Virus record (IMG/VR): IMGVR_UViG_3300042523_000478
Location: 1 to 64,000 of that record
Source of the DNA: a virus
Length of the DNA stretch: 64,000 nucleotides
Reading direction: 5' to 3' (one strand)
Shown here piece after piece: positions 1-8,823 of the stretch; within the stretch, counting starts at the first letter, position 1, and each line of letters starts with the position of its first letter. Below the pieces are notes generated by a model. The model was given only the letters and a program-made list of their open reading frames with translations. It had not been told where the DNA came from and did no database searches. The translations under genes were made by a program, and so were the position numbers.

Positions 1-75
1 GTTATCAACCCAAACATCATTTTCTAAAGATTGTAGAAACTTATTATCACTTTTTCTTTTAATATATTTTATCAT
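1..75 (-). CDS. partial hypothetical protein (N-terminus only)
   Basis: An ATG at 73-75 on the minus strand opens a frame that stays open for 25 codons to the left edge. It begins MIKYIKRKSDNK, basic at first and then acidic. It lies 19 nt downstream of the stop of the fibre gene at 95-1066 in the same direction, so it is probably the next gene of that run. Too little is present to assign a family. Confidence 0.55.
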   Translation of the reverse strand, partial: MIKYIKRKSDNKFLQSLENDVWVDN

Positions 76-94
76 TTTTTTAATTTTTATAAAG

Positions 95-1066
95 TTAGTC
101 GTTGAAGACCTCAAAAGTTAATGTTCCATTAGAACAAAATTGATTTACTAAATTGGTCGACATTTCTAAAAGAACAGTACTATCTCCACCATCAGAGTAT
201 GTCCCTAAATAACTCATATCTGGTTCAGAGTTTAAGTAAATTATAAGTTCTGACATATCATTTACTGTACCATCCCCGTAAAGTGATTGAATGAAATTTC
301 CATTACAAAACAAAGCAATACTAGTAAGAGTAATAGGAAAAGATGTTTCTACAGTTCCACTTATTACAATTGGTGTAGTATCAGTATCTTGTAGAATTTG
401 AATCTGGACTGGAAAATAATATAAATTATCAGCAACTGTGTCAAATATTTCCGTATCAACAACCGCAACAAAAATTATGTCATCTTTCTCGTTTACAAAA
501 CTTACAGGACCTATAAAAGTCTCTAATAAGTTAGGCTCAAGTCCAAAAAACGATATTGAATTTCCACCACCTAAAACAAATGTTGTGTTTCTATTAAAAG
601 TATTATACAATGGTCCTGTGATTGAATTAAATCCTAAATAAACTCCTGCTCCAATCTCACCAGTAACCCACTCAATATCATAACCTAAATTATTTTCTAA
701 TACTTTCACCACTAAATTACCACTAGATTCTAAAGTAGAACCGTTACTCCAATTTGTTGGTGTTTCTCCTGTTGCAATAAATTCACATCCCGTTGTGTCT
801 ATAACTCCACTCGTTACATTAGCGACATTACTAAAACTATCACCACTAACATAATCGGTTATTGTATAGGTTTCGCCTATAATTAAACCATCATTAAAAT
901 CATTTAAGGTTGTACCGGTCTGAGAACCTAACTGAGTTAGTAGTGCTTTATAGGTTGCTAAATTTCCTGTTGTAACTCCGGTAACACTTAAATTTCCGTT
1001 GATAGTTATATCACCATCTATTGTTTGACCTGATAAGTTATTTACTATGTATTTTGTTGTTGCCAT
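95..1066 (-). CDS. tail-fibre / structural protein with beta-rich domains
   Basis: 323 aa. The N-terminus (MATTKYIVNNLSG, then a short IDGDITINGNLSV strand repeat) looks like a fibre-type adaptor. Residues about 45-160 form a Gly/Thr-rich domain with ITDYVSGDSF and FIATGETPTNW motifs. A similar segment seems to recur in Bacteroidetes phage structural proteins; that is recollection, not a search. The rest is beta-rich, with no transmembrane or enzymatic motif. It starts 2 nt after the 819-aa fibre gene, so the two are almost certainly co-transcribed and possibly parts of one fibre. The exact role is unknown. Confidence 0.65.
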   Translation of the reverse strand: MATTKYIVNNLSGQTIDGDITINGNLSVTGVTTGNLATYKALLTQLGSQTGTTLNDFNDGLIIGETYTITDYVSGDSFSNVANVTSGVIDTTGCEFIATGETPTNWSNGSTLESSGNLVVKVLENNLGYDIEWVTGEIGAGVYLGFNSITGPLYNTFNRNTTFVLGGGNSISFFGLEPNLLETFIGPVSFVNEKDDIIFVAVVDTEIFDTVADNLYYFPVQIQILQDTDTTPIVISGTVETSFPITLTSIALFCNGNFIQSLYGDGTVNDMSELIIYLNSEPDMSYLGTYSDGGDSTVLLEMSTNLVNQFCSNGTLTFEVFND

Positions 1067-1068
1067 TA

Positions 1069-3528
1069 TTATTCATTTATATCTTTTATTGTTAATACAT
1101 CACTTCCGTCGTAGTAAGATAACCTATCTGTTAATGCAGAATTTTTAAAAATATTACAAGTATACAACTCATAAACCGATGGTGTTTGACTAACACTAGA
1201 AACCGTAATAATAACATTATCAACACCATCAGTCCCACCAATTTGACTACCTAGTATTGTTATTGTATCACCAATAACATATAGTTTACCTGAATTATTT
1301 ACACTAACATTAATAACACTTCCACTAACCACATCAATTTGAAATAATGCGTTAACACCTATGCCATTAGTTGTACCACCAACATTACCATATGACGAAT
1401 CAGTTGCGGTGCTACCAGTTGAAGTATAAGTAATACCACTTATGTTTCCATAATTTGTGGTGAAATCAATATTATCTACATAGGTATTAACAATATTCCA
1501 TTGGAATGAATCGCCTATTGTGTTATTGTAAAAGTTATCAGGAATAGTATTATTGTAGAAATATTCACCGACGGTATTATCTGTAAAATCATTCCCAATT
1601 CTATTTCCTTGATTACTACTACCACCAAAACCAAATCCATCTTGTACATCATTAGAATTGAAATTAGTTCCTATTGTGTTGTACGAAAATACACCATAAC
1701 AAGTATTAAATGAAAAATTATCACCAATATTGTTATGTATTGTGATACCACTAAAAGAATTAGGTGAACACCCAAATCCTATATTATTATAACCAAACTC
1801 CTCAAATATATCATTACCCTTAAAATCTGTTTTAATTTGGTTACTCCAAAAATCCCCTTGAATGTCGTTACCCTTAAAATTATTCATAATTTGGTTGTTC
1901 TCAAAAAGAAGACCTAAATTATCAACTGCACCAATTGTGTTTAGGCTAAAATCATTTAATATTGAATTTTTTTTAAACACAATATATATGGTATTAGTGT
2001 TAAAATTATTTAAAATGTTGTTGTATTGAAAATTAACTTTAATTATATTATCTTCAAAAATGTTTCCAACTCTATTAGCCCTAAAATCATATGTTCCAAT
2101 AGTTAAGACGGTTCCAATTGTATTATTTACAAAAACGTGTTCAATAGTATTTTCGTAGAACTCTGAATATATGGTGTTACCATTATATCCATTCCCAATT
2201 AAATTACGATAAAATAGTGAATAACTTTCATTTTGATTATATCCATTACCAATATCATTATTATAGAAGTCATTATAAATTTTATTATTATTAAACTGAT
2301 TTCCTATTTCATTATTTTGAAAATCTGAATTAGTCCAAACATTATTATTAAAATCATTTCCAATATTGTTTCTATAAAAAGAAAACCCTAGTAAAATATT
2401 ATTGTTAAAATCACTACCAATTCTGTTGTTATTAAAATTAGAGGTGATATAGTTGTTATTAAAATTTTCACCAATTATATTTCCATCAAAATCGTCATTC
2501 GTTGAGTTTTTATAAAAACTATCTCCTATTTGATTATTATCACAATCATGATTAAATGTGTTATTATAAGAACCGTCACCTATGGTGTTGTTTATGTATG
2601 ACCCTGAAATAAAGACATTGTTTGCCAAAATAAATGGGTTCAAAAACGACCCAAGTGATAAATTTGAGTAGTTACCAACATAGTTATTAATTGCGTCACT
2701 AAATGTTGTGTATTCAAAAACTTGATCTTGTCTTACATTAGGTTGGTAATAACTCATTACACCATCATCATTTCCAGAATAATAAGGTGAGTCGGTAGTT
2801 ACACTTATTGTTACACCTGATATAATCGCCAAAGAATTGCTCACAACAGATATAACTTCAAAAAATGAAGGACTTAAATTTCGTATCGAAACAATCGACC
2901 CTGAACCAAAATTTGAGTTAAATGTTGTACCAGTATTACCATATAATACACCAGTTGTCCCTGTTAAACCACTTATTCCAACAAGACCACCTAATGGACT
3001 ATTTTCGTTATATGAATATCCATTATATCTTTTAAATAAAATACTTCTGTTATCATAATCAGTTCTATTATTAAAGTTATCAATTCTTTCAGTGATTCTA
3101 CCTTTTGCAGGACTGCTGGTTACTTCAGTTGTATTCCAAGTTATGTCGTATGTTATTTTATCATTAGTGTATAATGTAGAATATACAGTAGGTGAAAATC
3201 CCGTTGTGGATATTGCCAATAATAAAATTGGCTCTGTTGTTCCTGTTTTATAGTTACCCGTAGTAATAGGGGTTTTAGTATTATCATAATTTGGTTGGTC
3301 GTAACACGTTTGGAAGTCAGTCATCAAATAATAACTTCCAGCGGTTAGTGTTCCACCTGTTGCGAATGAATATAAATCATTGTAAGTTCCTTCGTTATAG
3401 TTTGAATTAGTGAAAGCGGAATATGATATATGATATGTATCCCCACTTAACTCTACGGGAAATAATGTATCCGTTGTTACTTCCGAAAGGTATGTTAGTT
3501 GTCCAATTGTTTTTCCTGTTAATGCCAT
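1069..3528 (-). CDS. fibre protein with Asn-rich nonapeptide solenoid
   Basis: 819 aa. Residues 1-40 (MALTGKTIGQLTYLSEV) look like a virion-attachment segment. Residues about 45-180 form a compact domain ending in TDYDNRSILFKRY. From about 295 to 680 the chain is a nine-residue repeat of the form N-x-I-x-x-x-F-x-x (e.g. NKIYNDFYN, NDIGNGYNQ, NTIYSEFYE), with Asn and Phe/Tyr at fixed phase, as expected of a beta-solenoid stabilised by Asn and aromatic ladders. Residues about 680-819 are a Gly/Ser/Thr-rich C-terminal domain. A TATTTATA motif lies 13 nt upstream of the ATG. Probably a receptor-binding or fibre shaft protein; this is inferred from repeats and context. Confidence 0.7.
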   Translation of the reverse strand: MALTGKTIGQLTYLSEVTTDTLFPVELSGDTYHISYSAFTNSNYNEGTYNDLYSFATGGTLTAGSYYLMTDFQTCYDQPNYDNTKTPITTGNYKTGTTEPILLLAISTTGFSPTVYSTLYTNDKITYDITWNTTEVTSSPAKGRITERIDNFNNRTDYDNRSILFKRYNGYSYNENSPLGGLVGISGLTGTTGVLYGNTGTTFNSNFGSGSIVSIRNLSPSFFEVISVVSNSLAIISGVTISVTTDSPYYSGNDDGVMSYYQPNVRQDQVFEYTTFSDAINNYVGNYSNLSLGSFLNPFILANNVFISGSYINNTIGDGSYNNTFNHDCDNNQIGDSFYKNSTNDDFDGNIIGENFNNNYITSNFNNNRIGSDFNNNILLGFSFYRNNIGNDFNNNVWTNSDFQNNEIGNQFNNNKIYNDFYNNDIGNGYNQNESYSLFYRNLIGNGYNGNTIYSEFYENTIEHVFVNNTIGTVLTIGTYDFRANRVGNIFEDNIIKVNFQYNNILNNFNTNTIYIVFKKNSILNDFSLNTIGAVDNLGLLFENNQIMNNFKGNDIQGDFWSNQIKTDFKGNDIFEEFGYNNIGFGCSPNSFSGITIHNNIGDNFSFNTCYGVFSYNTIGTNFNSNDVQDGFGFGGSSNQGNRIGNDFTDNTVGEYFYNNTIPDNFYNNTIGDSFQWNIVNTYVDNIDFTTNYGNISGITYTSTGSTATDSSYGNVGGTTNGIGVNALFQIDVVSGSVINVSVNNSGKLYVIGDTITILGSQIGGTDGVDNVIITVSSVSQTPSVYELYTCNIFKNSALTDRLSYYDGSDVLTIKDINE

Positions 3529-3541
3529 AATCTTTTTATTT

Positions 3542-3549
3542 TATAAATA
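3542..3549 (-). promoter_or_regulatory. candidate late promoter motif (GATATTTATA)
   Basis: TATTTATA preceded by GA on the minus strand, 13 nt before the ATG of the 819-aa fibre gene. It is one of twelve like-placed copies in the window. The promoter role is inferred from position only. Confidence 0.4.
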
Positions 3550-3567
3550 TCTCTTAATTTTAGTTTA

Positions 3568-4569
3568 TTATTGGTATTTTAAATATTCTTCATTACCGGT
3601 AGATATATATTCATTATTATTTGTAATAATTGCATTATTTAAAATATCTGGACTCGGTGTAGAAGTAGGAGTAGGGGTATTTGTAGGAGTAGGTGTCGGT
3701 GTAGGAGTATTTGTTGGTGTCGGTGTAGGAGTATTTGTAGGTGTTGGTGTTGGTGTTTGTGGGTAGTATTCAATTATTTCCCACTCTAAATTACTAGGGA
3801 CAACGAATATACTACCAAATTGGTCGTTTCTAGTTAAATTATCAAAATTTTCATTTATTGTAACTTGTGTTAATCCAGTTAAACTTCCGCTAGGAATTAT
3901 CACTCCAGAATTTATGGATATTGGAGATCCACTATAAACACCAAGAATGTGATTAAAGGACATTGCAATGTCTTGGTCAACAATTTTATTTGATGTTAAA
4001 ACATAGTCAATAATAACAGAACCTGATATTATGATTACCTCAAGTATTACAGATAATGGGGCGGGTGTTGGACTTGGTGTTGATGTTGGACTTGGTGTTG
4101 GTGGGATGTAACATTGGGTTGTTGTGGTTGTAGTTAACGGATAAACCGGTGTTGTGACACAACAAGGGAATTCAGTAACATAACAACTACTATACTCCAA
4201 ATCATCCGCAATAAAACTTTCCTGAACATTAATATATAATTTATCTCTAATTGGTAAAATTAAAACTCCCTGGTCATTTCTAAATAAAAATTGTCCCTCA
4301 TATCTACCTTCTTTTCTTGTGTCATTTCCGGTAAATTGGTAATAAACATAATATTCTGGTTCGGCATTTGAATCTAATAATACTTTATTAACAAATCCTG
4401 CTGGTCTTGTGTTTATTCTTGGAATCCCTGTTGCGGTATCAACCATTGAAAAGAATATTGCAGATTCCTCAATAGTGTCCATCATTAAGTTAAAGTCGCT
4501 TCTTCCGTCCTTAACTACTTGCATTTTCAATAAAGGGAGAGTTGCGTTTTTTTTAATAAAAAATTCCAT
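3568..4569 (-). CDS. baseplate/fibre adaptor with Thr-Pro linkers
   Basis: 333 aa. The first 125 residues form a compact domain (MEFFIKKNATLPLLKMQVV, later YYVYYQFTGNDTRKEGRYEG) resembling the Ig-like N-terminal domain of upper-baseplate fibre adaptors; I judge this by pattern only. Two Thr/Pro linkers follow, a short one near residue 155-170 (TPSPTSTPSPTP) and a long one near 270-305 (repeated TPTPTNTP). Between them lies a beta-rich domain of about 100 residues. The last 25 residues are Asn-rich. It lies in the fibre run and has a TATTTATA motif 13 nt upstream. Similar linkers occur in the genes at 22793-23716 and 34465-36651. Confidence 0.65.
   Translation of the reverse strand: MEFFIKKNATLPLLKMQVVKDGRSDFNLMMDTIEESAIFFSMVDTATGIPRINTRPAGFVNKVLLDSNAEPEYYVYYQFTGNDTRKEGRYEGQFLFRNDQGVLILPIRDKLYINVQESFIADDLEYSSCYVTEFPCCVTTPVYPLTTTTTTQCYIPPTPSPTSTPSPTPAPLSVILEVIIISGSVIIDYVLTSNKIVDQDIAMSFNHILGVYSGSPISINSGVIIPSGSLTGLTQVTINENFDNLTRNDQFGSIFVVPSNLEWEIIEYYPQTPTPTPTNTPTPTPTNTPTPTPTPTNTPTPTSTPSPDILNNAIITNNNEYISTGNEEYLKYQ
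3658..3757 (-). repeat. Thr-Pro coding tandem repeat
   Basis: Tandem GT-rich units on the plus strand (variants of ggtgtaggagtatttgt) encode the TPTPTNTP linker of the 333-aa protein. Closely related DNA lies at about 23355-23500 and in shorter form at about 4064-4102 and 35548-35582. Confidence 0.7.
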
Positions 4570-4582
4570 TTATAGTTTTTAC

Positions 4583-4590
4583 TATAAATA
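4583..4590 (-). promoter_or_regulatory. candidate late promoter motif (ATATTTATA)
   Basis: TATTTATA within GATATATTTATAG on the minus strand, 13 nt upstream of the ATG of the 333-aa adaptor gene. The spacing equals that at 3542-3549. Confidence 0.4.
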
Positions 4591-4596
4591 TATCAA

Positions 4597-6282
4597 TTAA
4601 CATTCTTTTCTTAATTCTGAGGGATAAAAATCAAAACGGTTGTGTTCTGTTGGTGTTAACAACAGTAAACCAGGATTTATATTACCCTTTACGGTTTCTT
4701 GATAATTATGAGACATTATTGTTTGTTCATATGGAAAATTAAATTTATTCTTAATGTAACATTTATAATTACCTTCTTTTGACATTAGGATGGGCCAATT
4801 TGACAAATATATTTCTCCACTGGAATAAGGTACACCACCCAAAGATTTAATATGTTTAAATTCAAGACAAGGGGCATCCGGGTCATATCCTTGAGTTGGT
4901 AGTTTAGATTTTTCTGGCCAGTGACTTTCTCTAAATTCTTGGGGTACGTTATACCAAGACCATTGTGTTTGATGACAACCAAAAAATTCAGTATAATTTA
5001 ATTTTAAAAAATCAAAATTTTCCTTTTTTAAAATATTTAAAGTTTTATCAAACAACCCAGTTACTTTTCTTTGAAACCCGTTTTTACAAGCACTCTCTGA
5101 ACCATTGTAGAAAAGCATATCATCTTCAAAAAAAAAGTAATACCCCAAATCCTCCTGGTCATTAAAATGTTCGGCAATAAATTGTCTTCCACCTGTGATG
5201 CCAATGTTATCTTTTTTTATATGTTCAAAACCATATTGTTGACATAAGTTATCATATCTTTGTGTTGTTGACAAATCGGTTGAGTTATTAAGTAAGTATT
5301 TTTTAGTTTTACTTAAAAATAACAAATCATAATCTAACATTGAGTCAATAAGAGTTTCAAACTGAGACGGAGAATTAAAAGTTATAACATATAAACCTAC
5401 TGTATCTAACATTTTTTTATTTGTTTGAGTAGGGAATTTTAATGTTTTTCTGAAACTTTCAATTTTAACTAAATCATTTTTTACATCCTCAAAAAACTTA
5501 TAGATTAATCCATTTGATTCTATTTTAACATAATCAATTAATGATGGATATATGTAAGTCATTATGGTAAATATACTTTCTTCAGTTCCCATATATCCCT
5601 TACTTAAGGTATCTTTAAGTAAACTATAATATAGTACATTCATTTCAGATATTATTTCTTTTGGTCCACCAAAGAAACCACCCCTTGCCACCATATCAGA
5701 ATTAGTATTACAATACTCTTTCATTTTATCATAAGAAAATCCGTGAACTTCATTAACCGCATCATATGGAAAACATATAAATGTAAAGTTGTTAAATTTA
5801 GAATCTATTTTTTCTAAAACATTATCATTGGTAAAATACCCCACACTAAGCGTGTTTGTTATTCCCGCATCAATCCAGTATAATTTTTCCGAATTAAATT
5901 TATCTAAAATCTTAGCGTCATTTAATAAAAACATTTTAGACATCACAAGAGGATTGTACATTTCTAAACCACCTTGTGTTGATTCTTTTAACCAACCAGA
6001 TTGATTATACCAATTAGGATTGGTTCTAATTTTTTGAATGTCGTTATAAAATTCATTATTTTTAAACCATTCTAAATCTCGTAAAATAAATTGGGTGTTT
6101 TCTACCTGTCTTCTTTCGGAAACAAATTTATTTAATTCCTTGTCGCCAAAAATAATAAGATTACATTTAATCTTTAGTAGTTCGTCTAATTTTTTTAAAT
6201 AATGGTCTTTGTAAGATCTAGACCAACCTTCGGTTAAGTTATCTCTACCTAAATCCCATAAACCAGTAACTAATGTTATCAT
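4597..6282 (-). CDS. two-domain glycosyltransferase: HtrL/YibB-like plus GT-A-like
   Basis: 561 aa. Residues 1 to about 265 match the HtrL/WlaTC/YibB pattern: VTGLWDLGR start, WFKNNEFYNDIQKIR, then NPLVMSKMFLLNDA and LYWIDAGITN. That family is tied to LPS or surface-glycan synthesis in other bacteria. Residues about 290-545 form a second, GT-A-like domain: LYVITFNSP, a Gly/Arg/Gln anchor, and FFFEDDMLF, where the acidic cluster probably holds the metal and sugar nucleotide. It overlaps the downstream end of the PF11397-like gene (6279-7526) by 4 nt, so they are translationally coupled. The acceptor is unknown; location among fibre genes suggests virion or host-surface glycan modification. Confidence 0.75.
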   Translation of the reverse strand: MITLVTGLWDLGRDNLTEGWSRSYKDHYLKKLDELLKIKCNLIIFGDKELNKFVSERRQVENTQFILRDLEWFKNNEFYNDIQKIRTNPNWYNQSGWLKESTQGGLEMYNPLVMSKMFLLNDAKILDKFNSEKLYWIDAGITNTLSVGYFTNDNVLEKIDSKFNNFTFICFPYDAVNEVHGFSYDKMKEYCNTNSDMVARGGFFGGPKEIISEMNVLYYSLLKDTLSKGYMGTEESIFTIMTYIYPSLIDYVKIESNGLIYKFFEDVKNDLVKIESFRKTLKFPTQTNKKMLDTVGLYVITFNSPSQFETLIDSMLDYDLLFLSKTKKYLLNNSTDLSTTQRYDNLCQQYGFEHIKKDNIGITGGRQFIAEHFNDQEDLGYYFFFEDDMLFYNGSESACKNGFQRKVTGLFDKTLNILKKENFDFLKLNYTEFFGCHQTQWSWYNVPQEFRESHWPEKSKLPTQGYDPDAPCLEFKHIKSLGGVPYSSGEIYLSNWPILMSKEGNYKCYIKNKFNFPYEQTIMSHNYQETVKGNINPGLLLLTPTEHNRFDFYPSELRKEC

Positions 6283-7526
6283 AAATTTCCTGTTATTCTT
6301 TCACACCATCCTTTTGATTTGGAAAAAGGCCAGACAACCCAATATGTTGGTTTTTCTTGAGTGTTAAACTCTCTCCATATTTTTCCATATCCGTCGGAAT
6401 CATTTTTTATTCTAATTATTTCGTTAACATCAGCGTCTTGTCTAAATAAAGTTTCATCTGATTTATTATGAAACGCAACCACAAAAAATTCATAATCATT
6501 TTCTGGTATTTTATTTAATGGTAAATCAATGCAGTGTTTGAATATTTGTAAAAAACTTTTTTCCCACTCTTCCTCATTATTAAAATCATATGGGTTTGGT
6601 GGGTATTTTTTATCTATTGTATATTGTTGTATCGATCTTTTTGAAAACATAACCCCAGCATATTTTTCATAATCTTTTAAAGTCCTTTCAGTACCAAATC
6701 CGTATTTCCCTAAGTCACCATCAAAAGATTCCCCATCAATACCCAAAATTTTTCTATTCTTGGAGTGGGATGAGCTATTTTTTAGATACCATTCTTTATC
6801 GTCGTCCCATTGTTTTGTTCTACCCTTACGAGTATATTCATGCCAAATAATAACTCTATGTGGATGAAATAAATCATATCCGTGAGTATATGCCCTTACT
6901 CCTACTGAAATTTCCTCTCCGTGAAAATAATATTCTGGGTCGTGTTGGACTTCTTTTGAGAACTCCCCCAATGTAAAACAAAAATGTGCCGAATAAAATC
7001 TTGATGGGATTGGTTCCGTTAGTTCTTTCCATCCCGGTATAACTTCAGGTAAAAAGAATACAACTCCTTCAGGGGTAAATCGATCAAAAGCCATACGCCA
7101 AGGTTCTGTAACTCTACCTTCTGGGTCGTTTTCCGGGTCAAAAGATGAAACATATCCGGTTAATAATGGTTTTTTATAACCCTTTTCTTGTAATTCTTTA
7201 ATCATATTAATTAAAGTTTCATCCCAGTTTTTTTCAAAACGCATATGGGAATCTATTTGTAGGGTATATTCTTCGTTTTTATAAAGTTGTTGAACTTGGT
7301 TTCTTGCCCAACAAACTCCTGTTGATTCTTCGTGTGGTATATTTAAAATTCTAAATCTATCGTCATTTTCATATTCCGTTAAATCATCAAATTTATCTTC
7401 AGGGTGAAATTGTCTTGCAATACCTATTCTTAGGTTCTCAGGTGATTTTGCATTACCTATCATATCTTTTATTGTTGGAATTAATTGAGGGTCCCTATAG
7501 GACGCAATCTGAACAAATATTCTCAT
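6279..7526 (-). CDS. GlcNAc-type glycosyltransferase (PF11397-like)
   Basis: 415 aa. It shows the order of motifs of the GlcNAc transferase family known from eukaryotic Skp1 hydroxyproline glycosylation: FVQIASYRDPQL at the start, STGVCWARNQVQQLY near residue 90, the metal site LQIDSHMRF near 113, a FCFTLGEF segment, FHGEEISVGVRAYTHG near 205 and HEYTRKGRTKQW. The length suits a single catalytic domain plus a C-terminal extension. It is upstream of and overlaps the two-domain transferase by 4 nt. The family often modifies protein hydroxyls, so a fibre protein is a reasonable but untested acceptor. Confidence 0.8.
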   Translation of the reverse strand: MRIFVQIASYRDPQLIPTIKDMIGNAKSPENLRIGIARQFHPEDKFDDLTEYENDDRFRILNIPHEESTGVCWARNQVQQLYKNEEYTLQIDSHMRFEKNWDETLINMIKELQEKGYKKPLLTGYVSSFDPENDPEGRVTEPWRMAFDRFTPEGVVFFLPEVIPGWKELTEPIPSRFYSAHFCFTLGEFSKEVQHDPEYYFHGEEISVGVRAYTHGYDLFHPHRVIIWHEYTRKGRTKQWDDDKEWYLKNSSSHSKNRKILGIDGESFDGDLGKYGFGTERTLKDYEKYAGVMFSKRSIQQYTIDKKYPPNPYDFNNEEEWEKSFLQIFKHCIDLPLNKIPENDYEFFVVAFHNKSDETLFRQDADVNEIIRIKNDSDGYGKIWREFNTQEKPTYWVVWPFSKSKGWCERITGNL

Positions 7527-7576
7527 ATAATTTTTATTTTAAAAATAAAAACTAATGTGGGAAAATAAAGGTAAAT

Positions 7577-7798
7577 TTAACATTCATAATAGTGAAATAT
7601 TTCACACCCATTAAAGTCAACTAATTTAATTAGTAATGAATTAACATCATCTAAAGGGGGAGGTACAATAAATGTTACCGATGGTGGCATACTTGTTGAT
7701 CCAGATATTAAATAACAATATGAATTAGTACTATCACAAAGATATATATCATATGGTGATGTACCTGTTGTTCCGGATATTTCTATTTGATGTAACAT
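7577..7798 (-). CDS. small conserved structural-type protein
   Basis: 73 aa, beginning MLHQIEISGTTGTSPYDIY. It is beta-rich, with three cysteines in the C-terminal half including DFNGCE and the terminal YEC. The shape (G-T-S-P-Y, C-D, then PP..F.VP) resembles a short carbohydrate- or Ig-like module in a fibre context. A TATTTATA motif sits only 4 nt before the ATG. No function can be assigned. Confidence 0.55.
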   Translation of the reverse strand: MLHQIEISGTTGTSPYDIYLCDSTNSYCYLISGSTSMPPSVTFIVPPPLDDVNSLLIKLVDFNGCEIFHYYEC

Positions 7799-7802
7799 TG
7801 TC

Positions 7803-7810
7803 TATAAATA
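7803..7810 (-). promoter_or_regulatory. late-type motif (GTATTTATA), very close to the start
   Basis: AGTATTTATAGACA immediately precedes the ATG of the 73-aa gene on the minus strand, leaving only 4 nt. If this is a -10 element the message would start at or inside the gene, so either the start is leaderless or the motif has another role. Confidence 0.3.
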
Positions 7811-7816
7811 CTTATA

Positions 7817-8794
7817 TTATAACCCAAATCTTGATTTAGTTGAGTTCCAAATTGAGGTAATTTCAGGTTCGCCTAAATCAGTATCAAATATGTCTACTAT
7901 TGCTAATCTACCGCCCCAATAATCGGCTAAATCCCATCGTTCCATTAATCGTATACCGGCACCTGATGATGTTGGTGTTCCGACATAAGATGTACTATCA
8001 ACTAATATACTATTAACATATAATTTAACAGTTGATCCATCATATGTTCCAACAATATAATACCAATTATTAGCGGTTAATGAATAACCATCGGTAACTC
8101 TCCATCCACCATTAAAGAACCCTGAACTAAAACCACCATTATTTTTACCAAGTGAATAATTTATACCTCCACCAATAAAAGTTTCAGTTACGATACAAGG
8201 TGCGCTACCTGTCTCTGTTCCGGTATAATAATGCCAAACACCAACTGTCCAAGTACTCATACTTGGTAAGCTTGTATTACATATTGCGTATTGAGATGAT
8301 GATGAAACAAAATTAAAGTATCCTCCATTGCTTGAAGACCAAGTAGGTGAATTAGTTAAAGTAAATGATTTACCCCCAATAGAATCAATCCAAGGTCCTG
8401 ACCCTGAATAATCCGCAGCATCCAAAGATAATACGGGTGAAGTAAGTGTTGAATATGAGTTCCAATACCCATTTGTTGTTAATCCTGTTGATGCGTCAGG
8501 TGCGTTATTATAATTTGAGTTTAAAAGTATGTTTGTAATATCAATAAATTCATTGTCATCAAAACCATTTGTTCTAAAAAATCCAACTGAACCTGTTACG
8601 CCAGGTACTGGTGTTGGTTGACTATCATCAGGAACAGGTTGTGCGATCACATAACCCAAATCCTCATCGGGTCCGTTCCACCACTCCATCCCTGTGAATC
8701 CGGATGTAGGAAACCCTACCGCTAAATTACCAACCTGAATTGTTCCTGATATTGTTGATCCTGTATTATACGAAAAAGGTCTTGTTGTTGCCAT
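7817..8794 (-). CDS. tail fibre protein with C-terminal LamG / ConA-like lectin domain
   Basis: 325 aa. Residues 1-40 (MATTRPFSYNTGSTISGTIQ) give a fibre-type N-terminus. From about residue 120 to 320 there is a concanavalin-like jelly roll typical of LamG_3 domains: LDAADYSGSGPWIDSIGG, YFNFVSSSSQYA, WTVGVWHYY, WYYIVGTYDGSTVKLYVN and a closing LAIVDIFDTDLGEPEI. The domain commonly binds glycans, so host-surface recognition is a fair inference. It sits between the 73-aa gene and a GT9 gene, with a TATTTATT motif 14 nt upstream. Confidence 0.8.
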   Translation of the reverse strand: MATTRPFSYNTGSTISGTIQVGNLAVGFPTSGFTGMEWWNGPDEDLGYVIAQPVPDDSQPTPVPGVTGSVGFFRTNGFDDNEFIDITNILLNSNYNNAPDASTGLTTNGYWNSYSTLTSPVLSLDAADYSGSGPWIDSIGGKSFTLTNSPTWSSSNGGYFNFVSSSSQYAICNTSLPSMSTWTVGVWHYYTGTETGSAPCIVTETFIGGGINYSLGKNNGGFSSGFFNGGWRVTDGYSLTANNWYYIVGTYDGSTVKLYVNSILVDSTSYVGTPTSSGAGIRLMERWDLADYWGGRLAIVDIFDTDLGEPEITSIWNSTKSRFGL

Positions 8795-8808
8795 TATTGT
8801 TGTTTAAC

Positions 8809-8816
8809 AATAAATA
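8809..8816 (-). promoter_or_regulatory. candidate late promoter motif (GATATTTATT)
   Basis: GATATTTATTG on the minus strand, 14 nt before the ATG of the LamG fibre gene. Confidence 0.35.
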
Positions 8817-8823
8817 TCAATAA

